A stretch of 64,000 bases of DNA from the NCBI RefSeq assembly GCF_009730915.1, contig NC_052480.1:4154001-4218000 (forward strand), given 5' to 3'. Source of the DNA: Dioscorea cayenensis subsp. rotundata. Lineage: Eukaryota > Streptophyta > Magnoliopsida > Dioscoreales > Dioscoreaceae. Positions within the stretch are counted from its first letter, which is position 1. Each line of letters starts with the position of its first letter. A model generated the notes under the pieces. It saw only the letters and a program-made list of their open reading frames with translations, was not told the DNA's origin and searched no databases. Positions 1-10,298 of the stretch are shown here, piece by piece. The position numbers were made by a program, and so were the translations under genes.

Positions 1-2845
1 AACAGTCAACAGCCAAGACAATAAAGAGAATGTCAACTCTTTTCTCTATTGAGTAATTTAAAGACCATCCAATGGCACTAACAAATTATAAGCAGCCTTA
101 CTTTAGATAATAATTCCTGGCTTTCAGGTGGTTGCATCTTCAGGCTCTGAGGCAAAATAACAGTAAGCAGTTCTGGCTTCTCCGCTCGTAGGGCACCTCT
201 AATAACTGCTGCATTCGTGCCTGATGCGCCGGAAGTGTAAATGTGGTTCTTCTGAAATTAAATAACAAATGTGGAGAAATATTGAAGCGAGAATGTCTGT
301 TTGAATAGAAACTTTACATGTAACAAGAAATGAAAGGAAAGAAATTTATCACACCGTTATGACCATAGCATAACTTAGAATCTCAATAAGCTGCTGATGC
401 ATGAAGCCCATATTCCGCGTCCCAAAGAAGCCAATAGCTCTTGGTCCCTGCTGCTGAATAGCCAGTAATTCCTGAAACGATGAACCGTTACAAATCAAAA
501 CAAACCAAGAAATTCTGAAGGCAATACCATCTCCAGAATCTCGCATGCTTTCTGATATACATTAAAATAATAATTGTAAAATCATAATTCTTCCTCATCA
601 TTTGGATGAGCGAATAGGTTTTAAAGTATGAACTGAGGATGTAGTTTATGCACATGATTAGAACTAAAAAAAATAGTGAGAAAAACACATACAAGCTTGT
701 ATGACAAATAATGTGTGAGAAAATCCTCAGATAAAACTATATAGTTGAAAAATAATAGTTATAACCCAATATTTAGGAAAAGTTAAAATATCGAACAATA
801 TCATAAACTTAACCGATGTTCTCCAAAGGGGAAATTCAACCGAAGTTTAAGCCATTTACCTTTTATTAAAATCATAAAATTTGCAGGTCATGCAGAAATC
901 CAAACAACCACATAAGGCACTTAATGTTAATTTGGTTGCATCAACTTATGGAAAGTAACAAGAAATGATTATGCAGCCTCAGATAAATTATTATTTCAGC
1001 TAGATAGATACCTGAAGATAATCAAGATCAGGAATCGGCTTATATTCTGATACTAGCACTGTTCCCGAACCTTCAACAATGGACTGAGCTTGTGTAGGCA
1101 CTTGGCTACCACCCTCCTCATCTGAACCGAACATTGATGACCCATCACCAACTTCATTCAAGCAGATATGTTTGTCCCTGTGTCTTCTGATAAATCCACA
1201 AAGCCACTATAGTAGTAGTACATTAAAAACAGTCCCTGGTAGTGAATCACTGGTAAAGACCAAATATATCACAATATTCTGAGATACAATTTACATAATG
1301 AACATAAACAAAACTTTATTCAAAGTTATAATCCCAAAAGTAATTTTTGGGAAATGTCAAACTGGATCACTTTATAATAAATCCTCAACAAAAATCAGGA
1401 AAGTTTCGTGGAAGTATAATGAGTTCCATACGTAAAGCTAATAAATAAATAAATAAATAATCTACATGGACTCTGCAATTCTAAAAACAACTAAAAAATA
1501 ACAACTGCCAGGAAAAGATAAGAATTTCTAGAAAGCATTGAGCTGCAAATTTATGAATCAGTCCATGCTTAGATTCCCTCTGTAATTATACTAGAAAAGC
1601 AATACAATTCAAAGGAGGTGATCATTCCCCACATGATGTTTCAAAATTTGTCAATGACTAACTGCCCCTTTGCTTCTGCCTATGTTGGATTTCTACTATG
1701 GTGGTCAAAGTTCCAAAACATGGAAGGTTCTTTCAACACAAGTCACGGTCTAGGATGGAATCGTCCTGTTATAAATGGTAATGCCTGTTTCAAGAAAGAG
1801 CTATGTGCAAGAGAAAAATGTAAGACATGATAAAACTGTTTTGTAACCAAAATTGAAAGAATAGAAAAAACAACAATGGTTCTCAAAACTACAACTTCCA
1901 TACACTATAAACATAATTTTTGTAAAACAAAAACAAGGTAAACAAATTTAAAATTCAATAAGAAGCTATTTGGACTAACATGTTCTGCTAGAACTAAGAT
2001 TCTGCAAATTGATTAGTATGGACTAACTGCTTTTTATTATAAATCATGCAAGTAGCCAAAGGACATGTTTGTCCTATAAAATGGCTCACTTACATATATA
2101 GTGTATCATTTTGAACACTAATCAATTAAATGACAATTCAGACTTGACAATCTGTATATCAGATTTTACTTCCACAAGCACCTATCAAGCAATCAAAGTG
2201 TCCGTTCAATTGCAAAAGTTCTAAGCATAACTTTCATTAAGCATGAATCCAATTACAACCCCACCAAACAAGCCCTAGAAGGACCACAACTGGCTCATCC
2301 CATTATCTCAGAAACAATACAATGAATGAACAAGATATACCAGATAGGATTTCCTCCACAGAGTGAAAAAAACTTCAACTGCCACTAGGTGTGGGGTTCA
2401 TGAGCGCAAACACATAAAAACCATTCATTTAAATGAAATTACAACAGAATTTATAAGGGATTCCAAATTTATAGTATTTGAAAACCGCATTTGGATTCAT
2501 TGAACCCAAAATATAAACACTGAATTTAATCATCTTTCCAACATAAACATTAAGGTACACAACATCAAAACCAATCCAATAGATTCCATTCACCTAAAAA
2601 TTAGATTTTTAAACTAAATCAGATGCAAGCGAGCGAAGAGAAAGAGAAGATACCTTCTGCCCGGAAGAAAGGACACTCCTATGTTGCAGATGTCTCCTAT
2701 CCACAGCCCATCTCCTAAAATTAGAAGACGCCCTGAGAAAGCCATGGTTTTGAGAGGCTATGGAGATTGTCCCCAACGAGGGAGAAAGCGCAGCGCTTGG
2801 AGGCAGCGCTAGCATTCCTACAGGTGGAGAACCCATCCCTCCCAC
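1..2845 (-). CDS. DprA/SLOG-like Rossmann-fold organellar protein (5' part, runs off window)
   Basis: Four exons can be read on the minus strand: 2654-2845 (start uncertain), 1012-1206, 355-471 and 102-251, all joined in phase 0 by GT/AG introns; the 3' exons lie beyond base 1. Exon 1 encodes a Ser/Arg-rich N-terminus like an organelle transit peptide, with possible Met starts at 2845, 2836 and 2815; an ATG near 2742 is in a frame that stops in exon 2. The body contains GPRAIGFFGTRNMG, then YTSGASGTNAAVIRGAL and LLTVILPQSL, a glycine-rich nucleotide-binding pattern of the DprA/Smf-SLOG superfamily. From memory, plant proteins with this core are annotated as DNA recombination-mediator protein A-like; a real role in DNA processing is not shown. 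Fold assignment is likely; function is uncertain. Confidence 0.75.
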
Positions 2846-2856
2846 CTTTATCTATT

Positions 2857-2937
2857 CTCAAAGGCAGCGCCTTTCTTCCCCTTTTCTCTTCTCCTCTCAA
2901 AGGCAGCGCCTTTCTTCCCCTTTTGTCTTCTCCTCCA

Positions 2938-2971
<34 letters not shown>
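2857..2971. repeat. 39 bp tandem duplication plus (GA)n microsatellite in 5' leader
   Basis: Two direct copies of a 39 bp unit (2857-2895 and 2896-2934, one mismatch seen) are followed by an uninterrupted GA run at 2941-2971. They lie just upstream of the start of the minus-strand DprA-like gene, so on that strand they give a TC-rich leader. Confidence 0.85.
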
Positions 2972-2975
<4 letters not shown>

Positions 2976-3460
2976 TTTGCAGTGGTGCTTGGTTTGTCCA
3001 GAGATGGTCTTTCAATTGGTTTTGTTTTTGTTCACAACTGGATTCAGAAAGAGTTAAGAGGAAAAAAATAGCTTTTTTTTTTAATAAAAACTCATTTTGC
3101 CGAAAAATAATAACAGAATTATGATATAATTTATTTTATTTAAATTAATCCATCTCCATTTTTGATGGACTCCTCGGTGTTGTTGTAGTTTGTTGCTTTT
3201 ATTTATGCATGTGATTTATTTATTTATTTAAAAAATAATTTATCTTGTTGGAATTTATTTTTTAAAGGGTAAAATCAGAAATTACCCTCATAAAAAAAAA
3301 TTTAACATTCAAAATTATTTGTACTTTTCTTTGATGTTATTTTTTATAATTTATATTTAATATTATATTTACAAAGAGTTTAATAACCTCGAAAAATATG
3401 AGTTGTATTAATATTTTTTATTCATGCACATTTATTTTTGCCTTAATGTGATATCTAAAA
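2972..3460. other. AT-rich intergenic DNA
   Basis: No gene, RNA or clear repeat is seen between the GA run and the transposon block; the sequence is AT-rich with short homopolymers. It probably holds the promoter of the minus-strand gene. Confidence 0.5.
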
Positions 3461-3679
3461 GAGTAATGCTACATATAGAGGTGGGCACTGGCCGGTTAAC
3501 CGGGTCCGCCGGGACCGGTTCAACGAAAACTGGACCCGGAACTGGCCCGTGCTACAGTAAAGATCCGCCGGGCCGGATTGACCTGGCAAAACCACCGGGT
3601 CCGGTTCACTCAAAGAATGAACCGAACCCGGCCCGTTTGACCCGGCAGGTTTTTATCATTTTTATTATATTAAATAATA

Positions 3680-5055
3680 GGTGTAATTCCCAAAATGGCC
3701 CCTGTACTTATGCAAGTGTGCCTTTTTGGTCCCTCTACTTCAATTTATAGCTTTCATGTCCCTCTACTATTTTAATTGGGCAATCTTAGTCCAAATATAG
3801 ACGGACGTTTCTTCTCCCGTCTGTAATGGCTGACGTGGATTAATTTACACTTACGTGGATTAATTTATGATGATGTGGATTTGTTTATGTTTTAAAATAT
3901 ATTAAAAAAATCATTTTTAATAAAAAATATATTAAAGTAATAATAACAGTTCGGATCTTTTTGTTTGGATCCAAACCCCGTTCACCCAACTCTCATCCTC
4001 GTCATCCCCGTTGAAGAACTCAAAACCTAGTTTACTCTCCCAATTCACCGCCGATCGCCGTCACCTTCGTCCCCGTTGGAAGCCTTTAAAATCTGACATT
4101 TATCCTTGCTCATCATCTTCCTCATCCATGGTGAAACTCTCACAGATATCCTGATATAATAAAATGGCAAACATATTTAACTGCATGTTAAATTTATAAT
4201 ACGCCACAAAGATGTTCTTCTTTATTATGCAACATGGCTCACATGCAAATGCCATTATCTTTCTTTCTAAAAATGCATGAAAGAAATCAAACCAAGACTC
4301 AAGCTCCAAAGCATGCAAATGTTATCAAAATACAAACATGAAGCTATTTATCCAAATTGAAACCAAGTTTTGTGAGATGATGGTGTGTGTCAGGAGGATG
4401 CTCCTCAATCTTGCGCCTCTCTGGCTGCGCCCACCTGTCGTTTTCTGTTTTCTGTTTTAACCATCCCCTTGTTCAAATCTTGCCTCCAATATGGTGGAAT
4501 CATTAAACGATTCTCCAGGAAATCAGCAGATTTGTTCTCACAACGGGGACGAAGGTGACGGCGATGATGAGCAAGGATTGATATCTGTGAGGGTTTCACC
4601 ATGGATGAGGAAGATGATGAGCAAGGATAAATGTCAGGTTTTAAAGGCTTCCAACGGGGACGAAGGTGACGGCGATCGGCGGTGAATTGGGAGAGTAAAC
4701 TAGGTTTTGAGTTCTTCAACGGGGATGACGAGGATGAGAGTTGGGTGAACGGGGTTTGGATCCAAAACAAAAAGATCCGAACCGTTATTATTATTTTTAA
4801 TATTTTTTTATTAAAAAAATGATTTTTTAATATATTTTAAAAACATAAACAATCCACATCATCATAAATTAATCCACGTAAGTCAGAATTAATCCATCGT
4901 AGCCCATTACTGCACTTTTGGAGAAAACGTCTGCTCATATTTGGACCAAGATCGTCCAATTAAAATAGTAGAGGGACATGAAAGATATAAATTGAAGTAG
5001 AGGGACCAAAAAGGCACACTTGCATAAGTACAGGGACCATTTTGGGAATTACACC
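3680..5055. mobile_element. Long-TIR Mutator-like MITE (1376 bp) with perfect 9 bp TSD
   Basis: Starts GGTGTAATTCCC and ends GGGAATTACACC. The 9 bp TAAATAATA stands directly before (3671-3679) and after (5056-5064). The two arms, about 3680-4152 and 4581-5055, are long inverted repeats of roughly 470 bp with high identity, separated by about 430 bp of unique spacer. No transposase is encoded. The size, duplication length and arm length fit a non-autonomous Mutator-like element or foldback. Reading frames in the arms (for example 4405-4770) are by-products. Confidence 0.9.
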
Positions 5056-5078
5056 TAAATAATAAAGTCTTTCAAAAA

Positions 5079-5165
5079 TTGATGCCACAGATGAGATTCG
5101 AACCAAGGGCCACCACTATGGGGATTATCACATTAACCAATTAATCTACATATCTTTTTCGTTTA
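5079..5165 (-). repeat. tRNA-like SINE head with A and B boxes
   Basis: On the minus strand an A-box-like TAGATTAATTGG (5137-5148) is followed by a B-box-like GGTTCGAATCTC (5093-5104), spaced as in a tRNA-derived pol III promoter. No complete cloverleaf is formed and no target-site duplication was found, so it is called a SINE head or remnant. Confidence 0.4.
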
Positions 5166-5929
5166 AATATAAACCATAAATAAATATAAAGAAGCTGCAA
5201 ATTTTTTTTAAAAAATTTAATTCCAAACAACAAAAAATTTAAAATAATTTATAATAACTTAAAAAATTTTAAGAAATATCAAAATAATTTCAAAAAGGAT
5301 AAAATAAGTTACATTTTCATTTGTTTATCTATCAAATTAAATTATTAGCACACCTTTTTAAGTTCAACAAAAATTACATATCAAGTAGTATTCTTATTTT
5401 AAATTAAAGTTATCATCAACTTATTTATTTATTTATTATAGTTTAGGTTGCCTCTAGATTTCAATTTGGTCTTTAACTATAGGATTATTATTGTGCTCAT
5501 CATGTTGTCATTGAAAAAAGTTACTAATCAAAATAATATGGTGTTAACCATTATTCAAAGATATTCCTTTTTTACTAATATATTTTTTATAAATTAATAT
5601 ACATAATTTAAAAATAATTTTTTGTGATTTTATTTTTTATTTTATAAATTGAAACAAAATAATCTAATATATATGTGACAAATAAGAATGCATGTGTAGG
5701 GACTTAGTGCTTATGAGCCAAAAGACGATTGACAAAATAATTATTTTTAAAGAAAAATATTTATGAAAATTTATTGTTTGATACTTTGATATTTTACAGA
5801 TTGATTTATATAGTTTTTTAATTTATTATATGGTCTCTTAATTTTTTATAAATTAAATATATATGTAAAATATTTTGATCCATATCCTACATCTATCTAT
5901 ATATAATTTTCTAATAAATGTCAAAAATA

Positions 5930-6005
5930 AAGTGTAGCTCAAGTGGTTTGCTTTTGTTGACCAAGTTTAAGGTCTGGGTTCAAATCCCATGGCCAACATG
6001 CATTT
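5930..6005 (+). repeat. tRNA-like SINE head with A and B boxes
   Basis: TAGCTCAAGTGG (5935-5946) matches an A box and GGTTCAAATCC (5977-5987) a B box, about 30 bases apart. The flanks are AT-rich and no cloverleaf closes. It lies in the filler of the GC-rich TIR element. Confidence 0.45.
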
Positions 6006-6752
6006 ACTAAAAAATAATAACAATAAGCCATGTTGCACAGTGCTTACAACTCGTTTCTTACACGGGTTGGGAGAAGCCCAACTGTAACTGGCCCGTCTAG
6101 AGTATGGGCCGGTTACGGGTCAAAGAACCGGCCCGCCGGGTCAGTGGGGCACGGGCCGGTTCGGGTTGCCGGACGGCCCGTGCCCACCTCGAACCCTCAC
6201 ACGAACCAGCCACACGACTGATGTGGCTGGTGACGTGGCAGTGGTTCTCTCTCCTTTTTTAATTTTAAAAAAATTAGTAAAATGAGAATGCTTTTTATCT
6301 CTCTCTATCACACATTCTCTCTCCTGTATGTGTCTCCCTCTTTCGGTTCCCAGCTCTCGTCCACAGCTCCCCTCTCACTTGCACCACCGATCCCGCCCAC
6401 CGCTTCCCTCTCTCTTGTGGCATGAGTGCCCGGCAGTCGCTCCCCTTTCTGTTGTGCCCCCGATCCCGGCAGCCGCTCCCCTCTGTCATGTACCTATGCT
6501 GTCGACCGCCGATCATTGTTCTCTTGTGCTCTAGCTCCAGGCCGCCTCTCTCTTCTCTCCTGTGCCCCAACTCCGGGCCGTCACTCATTTGGTATATTTA
6601 TTTTATCTTTCACAACCTCTTTCCACCAAAGCATGAGTGTGCATTTTTTTTTTAAAATATGATTTCTATTGGCTGGTAATCGGATCGTGAAATTTATTTT
6701 AAAGTAAATTTTGAAATCAGTAAATAATGCAAATTATTTATGAATTTATTGT

Positions 6753-8100
6753 TTGTCTAATTTGTGTTTAGACATATACCTAAAGCAAGAACATAGAAGA
6801 AGTCGTACTTGGTGTTCTGAGCAAGGAAAAGATAATGTAGAAGTTGAATGTTCAAGTTATGTAATACATGGTAAAGAAAAATCGGTAGATTTCGATTTAA
6901 TTAAAAATATTGTGCCAAAGGCTGGTATGATGCTTGATTCTGAAGAAGAAGTTTATAAATTGTATGTCCAGTATGTGTGGCGTGAAGGGTTTGGCATCAC
7001 CAAAAAAAGCACGAGATTAGGTGATGATGGATAATTGAAATATTACACGCTAACATGTGCAAGAGGTGGCAAACGAAATATTTACTTCAAAAACTCCTTC
7101 AACCCAAGGTTATCCACCAAAGTAAATTGTCCGGCAAAGATTAATGTCATTGTTGGCAATGATGGACGATTTACCATTTCTAGTGTTAATTTAAAGCATA
7201 ATCATGCACTTAGCCCAAAAAAACTCATTTCCAAAAGTGCAATAAAAAAATTGATGCATATGTGAAAAGAAGGCTTGAATTAAACGATCAAACAAGGATA
7301 AGCCTAAGCAAAAAAATTTTTCATTCCTTAGCGGTTGAAAGTGGGAGGGTTATGAAAATTTAACATACATTGAGAAAGATTGTATAAATTATATTGCGAA
7401 AGCAAGGTAATTTAGGCTTGGCGTTGGAGATGCCGTGACACTCGGAAAATATTTCTCTCCCATGCAACAAAGAAACACAAACTTTTTCCATTTGATTGAC
7501 ATGGATGAGAAAGGTTGTTTGGGAAATGTCTTTTGGGTGGATGTGAGGTCTATAGCGGCTTATGAAGTTTTTGGTGATGTAATTTCTTTTGATACAACAT
7601 ACTTGACGAATAAGTATGACATGTCATTTGCTCCATTTGTTGGTGTAAATCATCATGGACTGACGGTATTGTTTGGGTGTAGCTTATTGTCGAAGGAAGA
7701 TACAGAAATATATGTTTGGTTCTTTAAAACTTGGTTGGAGTGTATGTCAGGCAAGGCTCCTAAAAGCAATTATTACAGACCAGTGTATTGCTATTCAGAG
7801 TCCAGTTAGATTGGTTTTTCCAAATTCCCATCACCGCCTTTGCCTTTGGCATTTCATGAAGAAGGATCCCGAGAAGCTTGGAAGTTTAAATAAATACAAA
7901 GCAATCAAGAAGATTTTGAAATGCATCATGTATGAAGCATTGGATATTCAAGAGTTCGAAGACACATACTTAAAGATGATGGCGGACTATAACATTGAGA
8001 AAAATGAATGGTTGAATTTCTCTATTCAAAATTCGTGATCGTTGGGCTCCTGTATATGTTAGAGGCATAACTCCATGCAGTTTGTGCAGTAATTGTGTTC
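6753..8100 (+). pseudogene. Decayed FAR1/MULE transposase
   Basis: The N-terminal part has a FAR1-type DNA-binding domain (about 6900-7250, with EEVYKLYVQYVWREGFGI and CPAKINV..NLKHNH zinc-binding spacing). It is cut by an in-frame stop at 7032-7034 and shifts frame near 7265. The MULE transposase domain follows (about 7435-8040) with the first catalytic Asp in FDTTYLTN, the second in ITDQC and a candidate Glu in EFEDTYLKMM; it shifts frame again near 7760 and near 8025. The zinc-coordinating CLWHF block is present near 7845. Homology fades after RDRWAPVYVRG, so the C-terminal SWIM finger is missing. It is not a working transposase. Confidence 0.85.
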
Positions 8101-8617
8101 ACAACCCATCTCATTAAATATTTCATAATTTTGCTTCTTTGCCATGCATATGTTAAAATAGACATCTCGAGATTTGTTCACCTTGTAAAAATTTTTCCAC
8201 CTTAATTTAGTTTAAAGTTACATATAAAAGGAAAATCAATAATATTGTCAGTGATGCTAAAGAAACACTTACAGTTTTGAGGGCATCCAAAGCAGCCACG
8301 ACATCTGATGCGGTAAGCAATTCTCCTAACTAGCTCCATAAATGCTTGAGGTTATTTTTAATCAAACATATAGTCATTAACATTTCTAAAACATAGAAGA
8401 AAGATCTTAGTTGTTGATTAAACCATAAATTTAATGTATAAAGTTGGTATTTCTTCAATAGACTTACATATGAGGCATAAAGAACTCTATGTATGCAAAT
8501 CCACCAGAAAAAAATGTCAATTTATATATATTTATTAGAAAAAAATTGAAAAAAAAATTCATACCTCAGTTGCATGCATGATAACATATACAATCACATA
8601 ACCACAAACCAATGTAC

Positions 8618-8772
8618 AAACCCGAATTAAGGGCTACAACTAAATAGGACCATATGTACAATTGATATTTCAAAAAAAAATTCAGAGAATGAATTCATGT
8701 TTCATCAAAAGGCTCATATTTGCCCCTCTATTCTTTCGCGTGGATAAACCTGAATTAAGGGCTGCAACTAAA
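8618..8772. repeat. 27 bp direct repeat, 128 bp apart
   Basis: A 27 bp motif centred on GAATTAAGGGCT occurs at 8618-8644 and 8746-8772 with two mismatches. It lies in the non-coding 3' half of the MULE; the rest of 8100-9400 holds nothing else I recognise. Confidence 0.7.
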
Positions 8773-9734
8773 GTTGCCATGCCACCCAATCTTCATACTC
8801 TTTTATAGGGCAAATCATCATGGCCACAAGAACATCTAAAAGAGTAATGTTGTATAGAGCGAATCAAATACACAAACCAGCCACGTCGATAGAAAGAAAT
8901 ATGTGATGCAACAAAATGATTCATGCTAAATATATATAAAATATCAATCAACAAAATGAAAAAAGAGGCTCAGATTCAACAGTGAAAATTTTCTCCCATC
9001 CTTCCTCCTCCCTCTACAACAATATGAGTAGCGGTTGCCTACTAGGCCATCCAAGCTACTAGGTTGTTGTTGTAGAAAGACGAGGGCACGAGAGAATTTT
9101 TTAGGGCATCATCATTGCTTTTGTAGAAGCTACCGCATGAGAAAGAAGAGGGAAGCGGTGGCCAAGCTTTCATCCCAGAATTTCAGAGAACCTAGGGCAC
9201 GAGTGAGAGAAGGATCGGGATTTACCGCACGAGAGAGGAGAGGGGAGCGGCTACTGGGCTTTTGTCCCAAGAATTTTAGAGAACCGCTAACACGAGAGAG
9301 AGGAAGCAGGAGCTATCGCATGAGAGATGATGGGGGAGCGGCGGCCAACCTCTTTGGCTTGGAAGAGAAGCTAAGCCACAGACACGAGAGAGAGAGAGAA
9401 AAAAAGCATTATCATTTTCACTAAATTTTTTTAATTTTTAAAATTAAAAAAAAAAAGTAAAAGAGGAGAGAGAATTGCCGCCACGTCACCAGCCACATCA
9501 ATCATGTGGTTGGTTCGTGTGAGCGGTTCGCTCTATATAGACATTACTCTATCTAAAATTTCTCTTCGCAGAGGTCAACATTTTTTAAATAAATAAATTA
9601 TAATATAATACATATATTCTTTTTAACAAAAATAATAAATGCTTAGTAAATACAAGCACACATTAGTTACAGCCCCTTGAAAGATAAATAATTGTCATGC
9701 AACTTTTGAAAATGTGAAAATAACTATCCCTCTC

Positions 9735-9825
9735 GTAGGGGAAGCCATTGTGCATTAGTGAGTTGGGGACTTGAACTCGAGACTTCTCTAATTGCAAAGC
9801 TGAATCGTTGAACTACATCTTGTGC
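9735..9825 (-). repeat. tRNA-like SINE head
   Basis: On the minus strand TGTAGTTCAACGATTCAGC resembles an A box and GAGTTCAAGTCC a B box. It sits just outside the MULE target-site duplication. No cloverleaf closes and no flanking duplication was found. Confidence 0.35.
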
Positions 9826-10099
9826 TGATAAAATAAGTACAGAAACTAAAAAAGAGTTTGTATTTTCCTGCCCAAAGGTCAAAATACTTCTTCTTTCAGT
9901 ATAATTTTTTTTATCAATAAAATAAGAAAATAAAAAAAAAATATCAACCTTAATTCTCATAAATCCTCAACGTCAGCTCCAAAAAAATCTTAATAATAGG
10001 TTAAAATATTCATCACTAATTTTAAAATGATGAAAAAAAAAGATTTCTTATAAATTTAAAAGCCATTTAAATTATGAAAGCTATGATTGGTTGAACTTG

Positions 10100-10236
10100 T
10101 CGGATCCGAAACCGGATCCGCTAATCCAACGGATCCACCTTAACGGGTTTCGGAGCTCCATTAAAAAAGGGGTCTCCTGCTTGGAGAGAAAGCAAGGGCG
10201 CCGACGACGCTAGAGAGCGATAAGAAGGCCTTTCGA

Positions 10237-10271
<35 letters not shown>

Positions 10272-10298
10272 ATCTGGGAAGACGATCGAGCTCCGATC
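10100..10298 (+). promoter_or_regulatory. PBG1 leader/promoter with CTG repeat and GGATCC motifs
   Basis: Three GGATCC motifs lie within about 45 bases near 10103-10140. About eleven CTG/GCT units follow at 10237-10270, ending some 30 bases before the ATG at 10299. The triplet run is therefore most likely in the 5' untranslated leader. The antisense polyglutamine frame across it is a by-product. Confidence 0.5.

Larger units (their letters stand above)
3478..6190. mobile_element. GC-rich TIR element nested in the MULE left terminus
   Basis: Ends are GAGGTGGGCAC at 3478 and GTGCCCACCTC at 6190, followed inward on both sides by GGCC/CCGG-rich DNA of the type seen in plant hAT-like non-autonomous elements. 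It interrupts the outer MULE terminal repeat, which resumes at 6191. I could not find a clean target-site duplication, so the family call is tentative and the exact ends may be off by a few bases. About 1 kb of AT-rich non-coding filler (5056-6060) includes two tRNA-like modules; the rest is a second nested element. Confidence 0.6.
3461..9549. mobile_element. Old Mutator-like (MULE) element with FAR1-type transposase
   Basis: The element begins GAGTAATG at 3461 and ends CATTACTC at 9549. The 9 bp TATCTAAAA is repeated exactly on both sides (3452-3460 and 9550-9558), the duplication length of Mutator-like elements. The terminal inverted repeats continue inward: left 3461-3477 then 6191 to about 6330, right about 9400-9549, sharing an AACC..CACATGATTGATGTGG-like stretch and CT/GA-rich subterminal DNA. 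A decayed FAR1/MULE transposase lies inside at 6753-8100. The left TIR was split by a later insertion (3478-6190). An intact 9 bp duplication around so decayed an interior suggests moderate age. The long frames at 6295-6660 and 9035-9424 are subterminal repeat, not genes. Confidence 0.88.

Noticed and set aside
4405-4770. 121-residue frame in the nested MITE
   Set aside because: It spans the right inverted arm and is mirrored in the left arm; composition follows the repeat.
9035-9424. 129-residue Arg/Glu-rich frame
   Set aside because: It lies in the GA-rich subterminal repeat of the MULE, mirrored by frames at 6295-6660.
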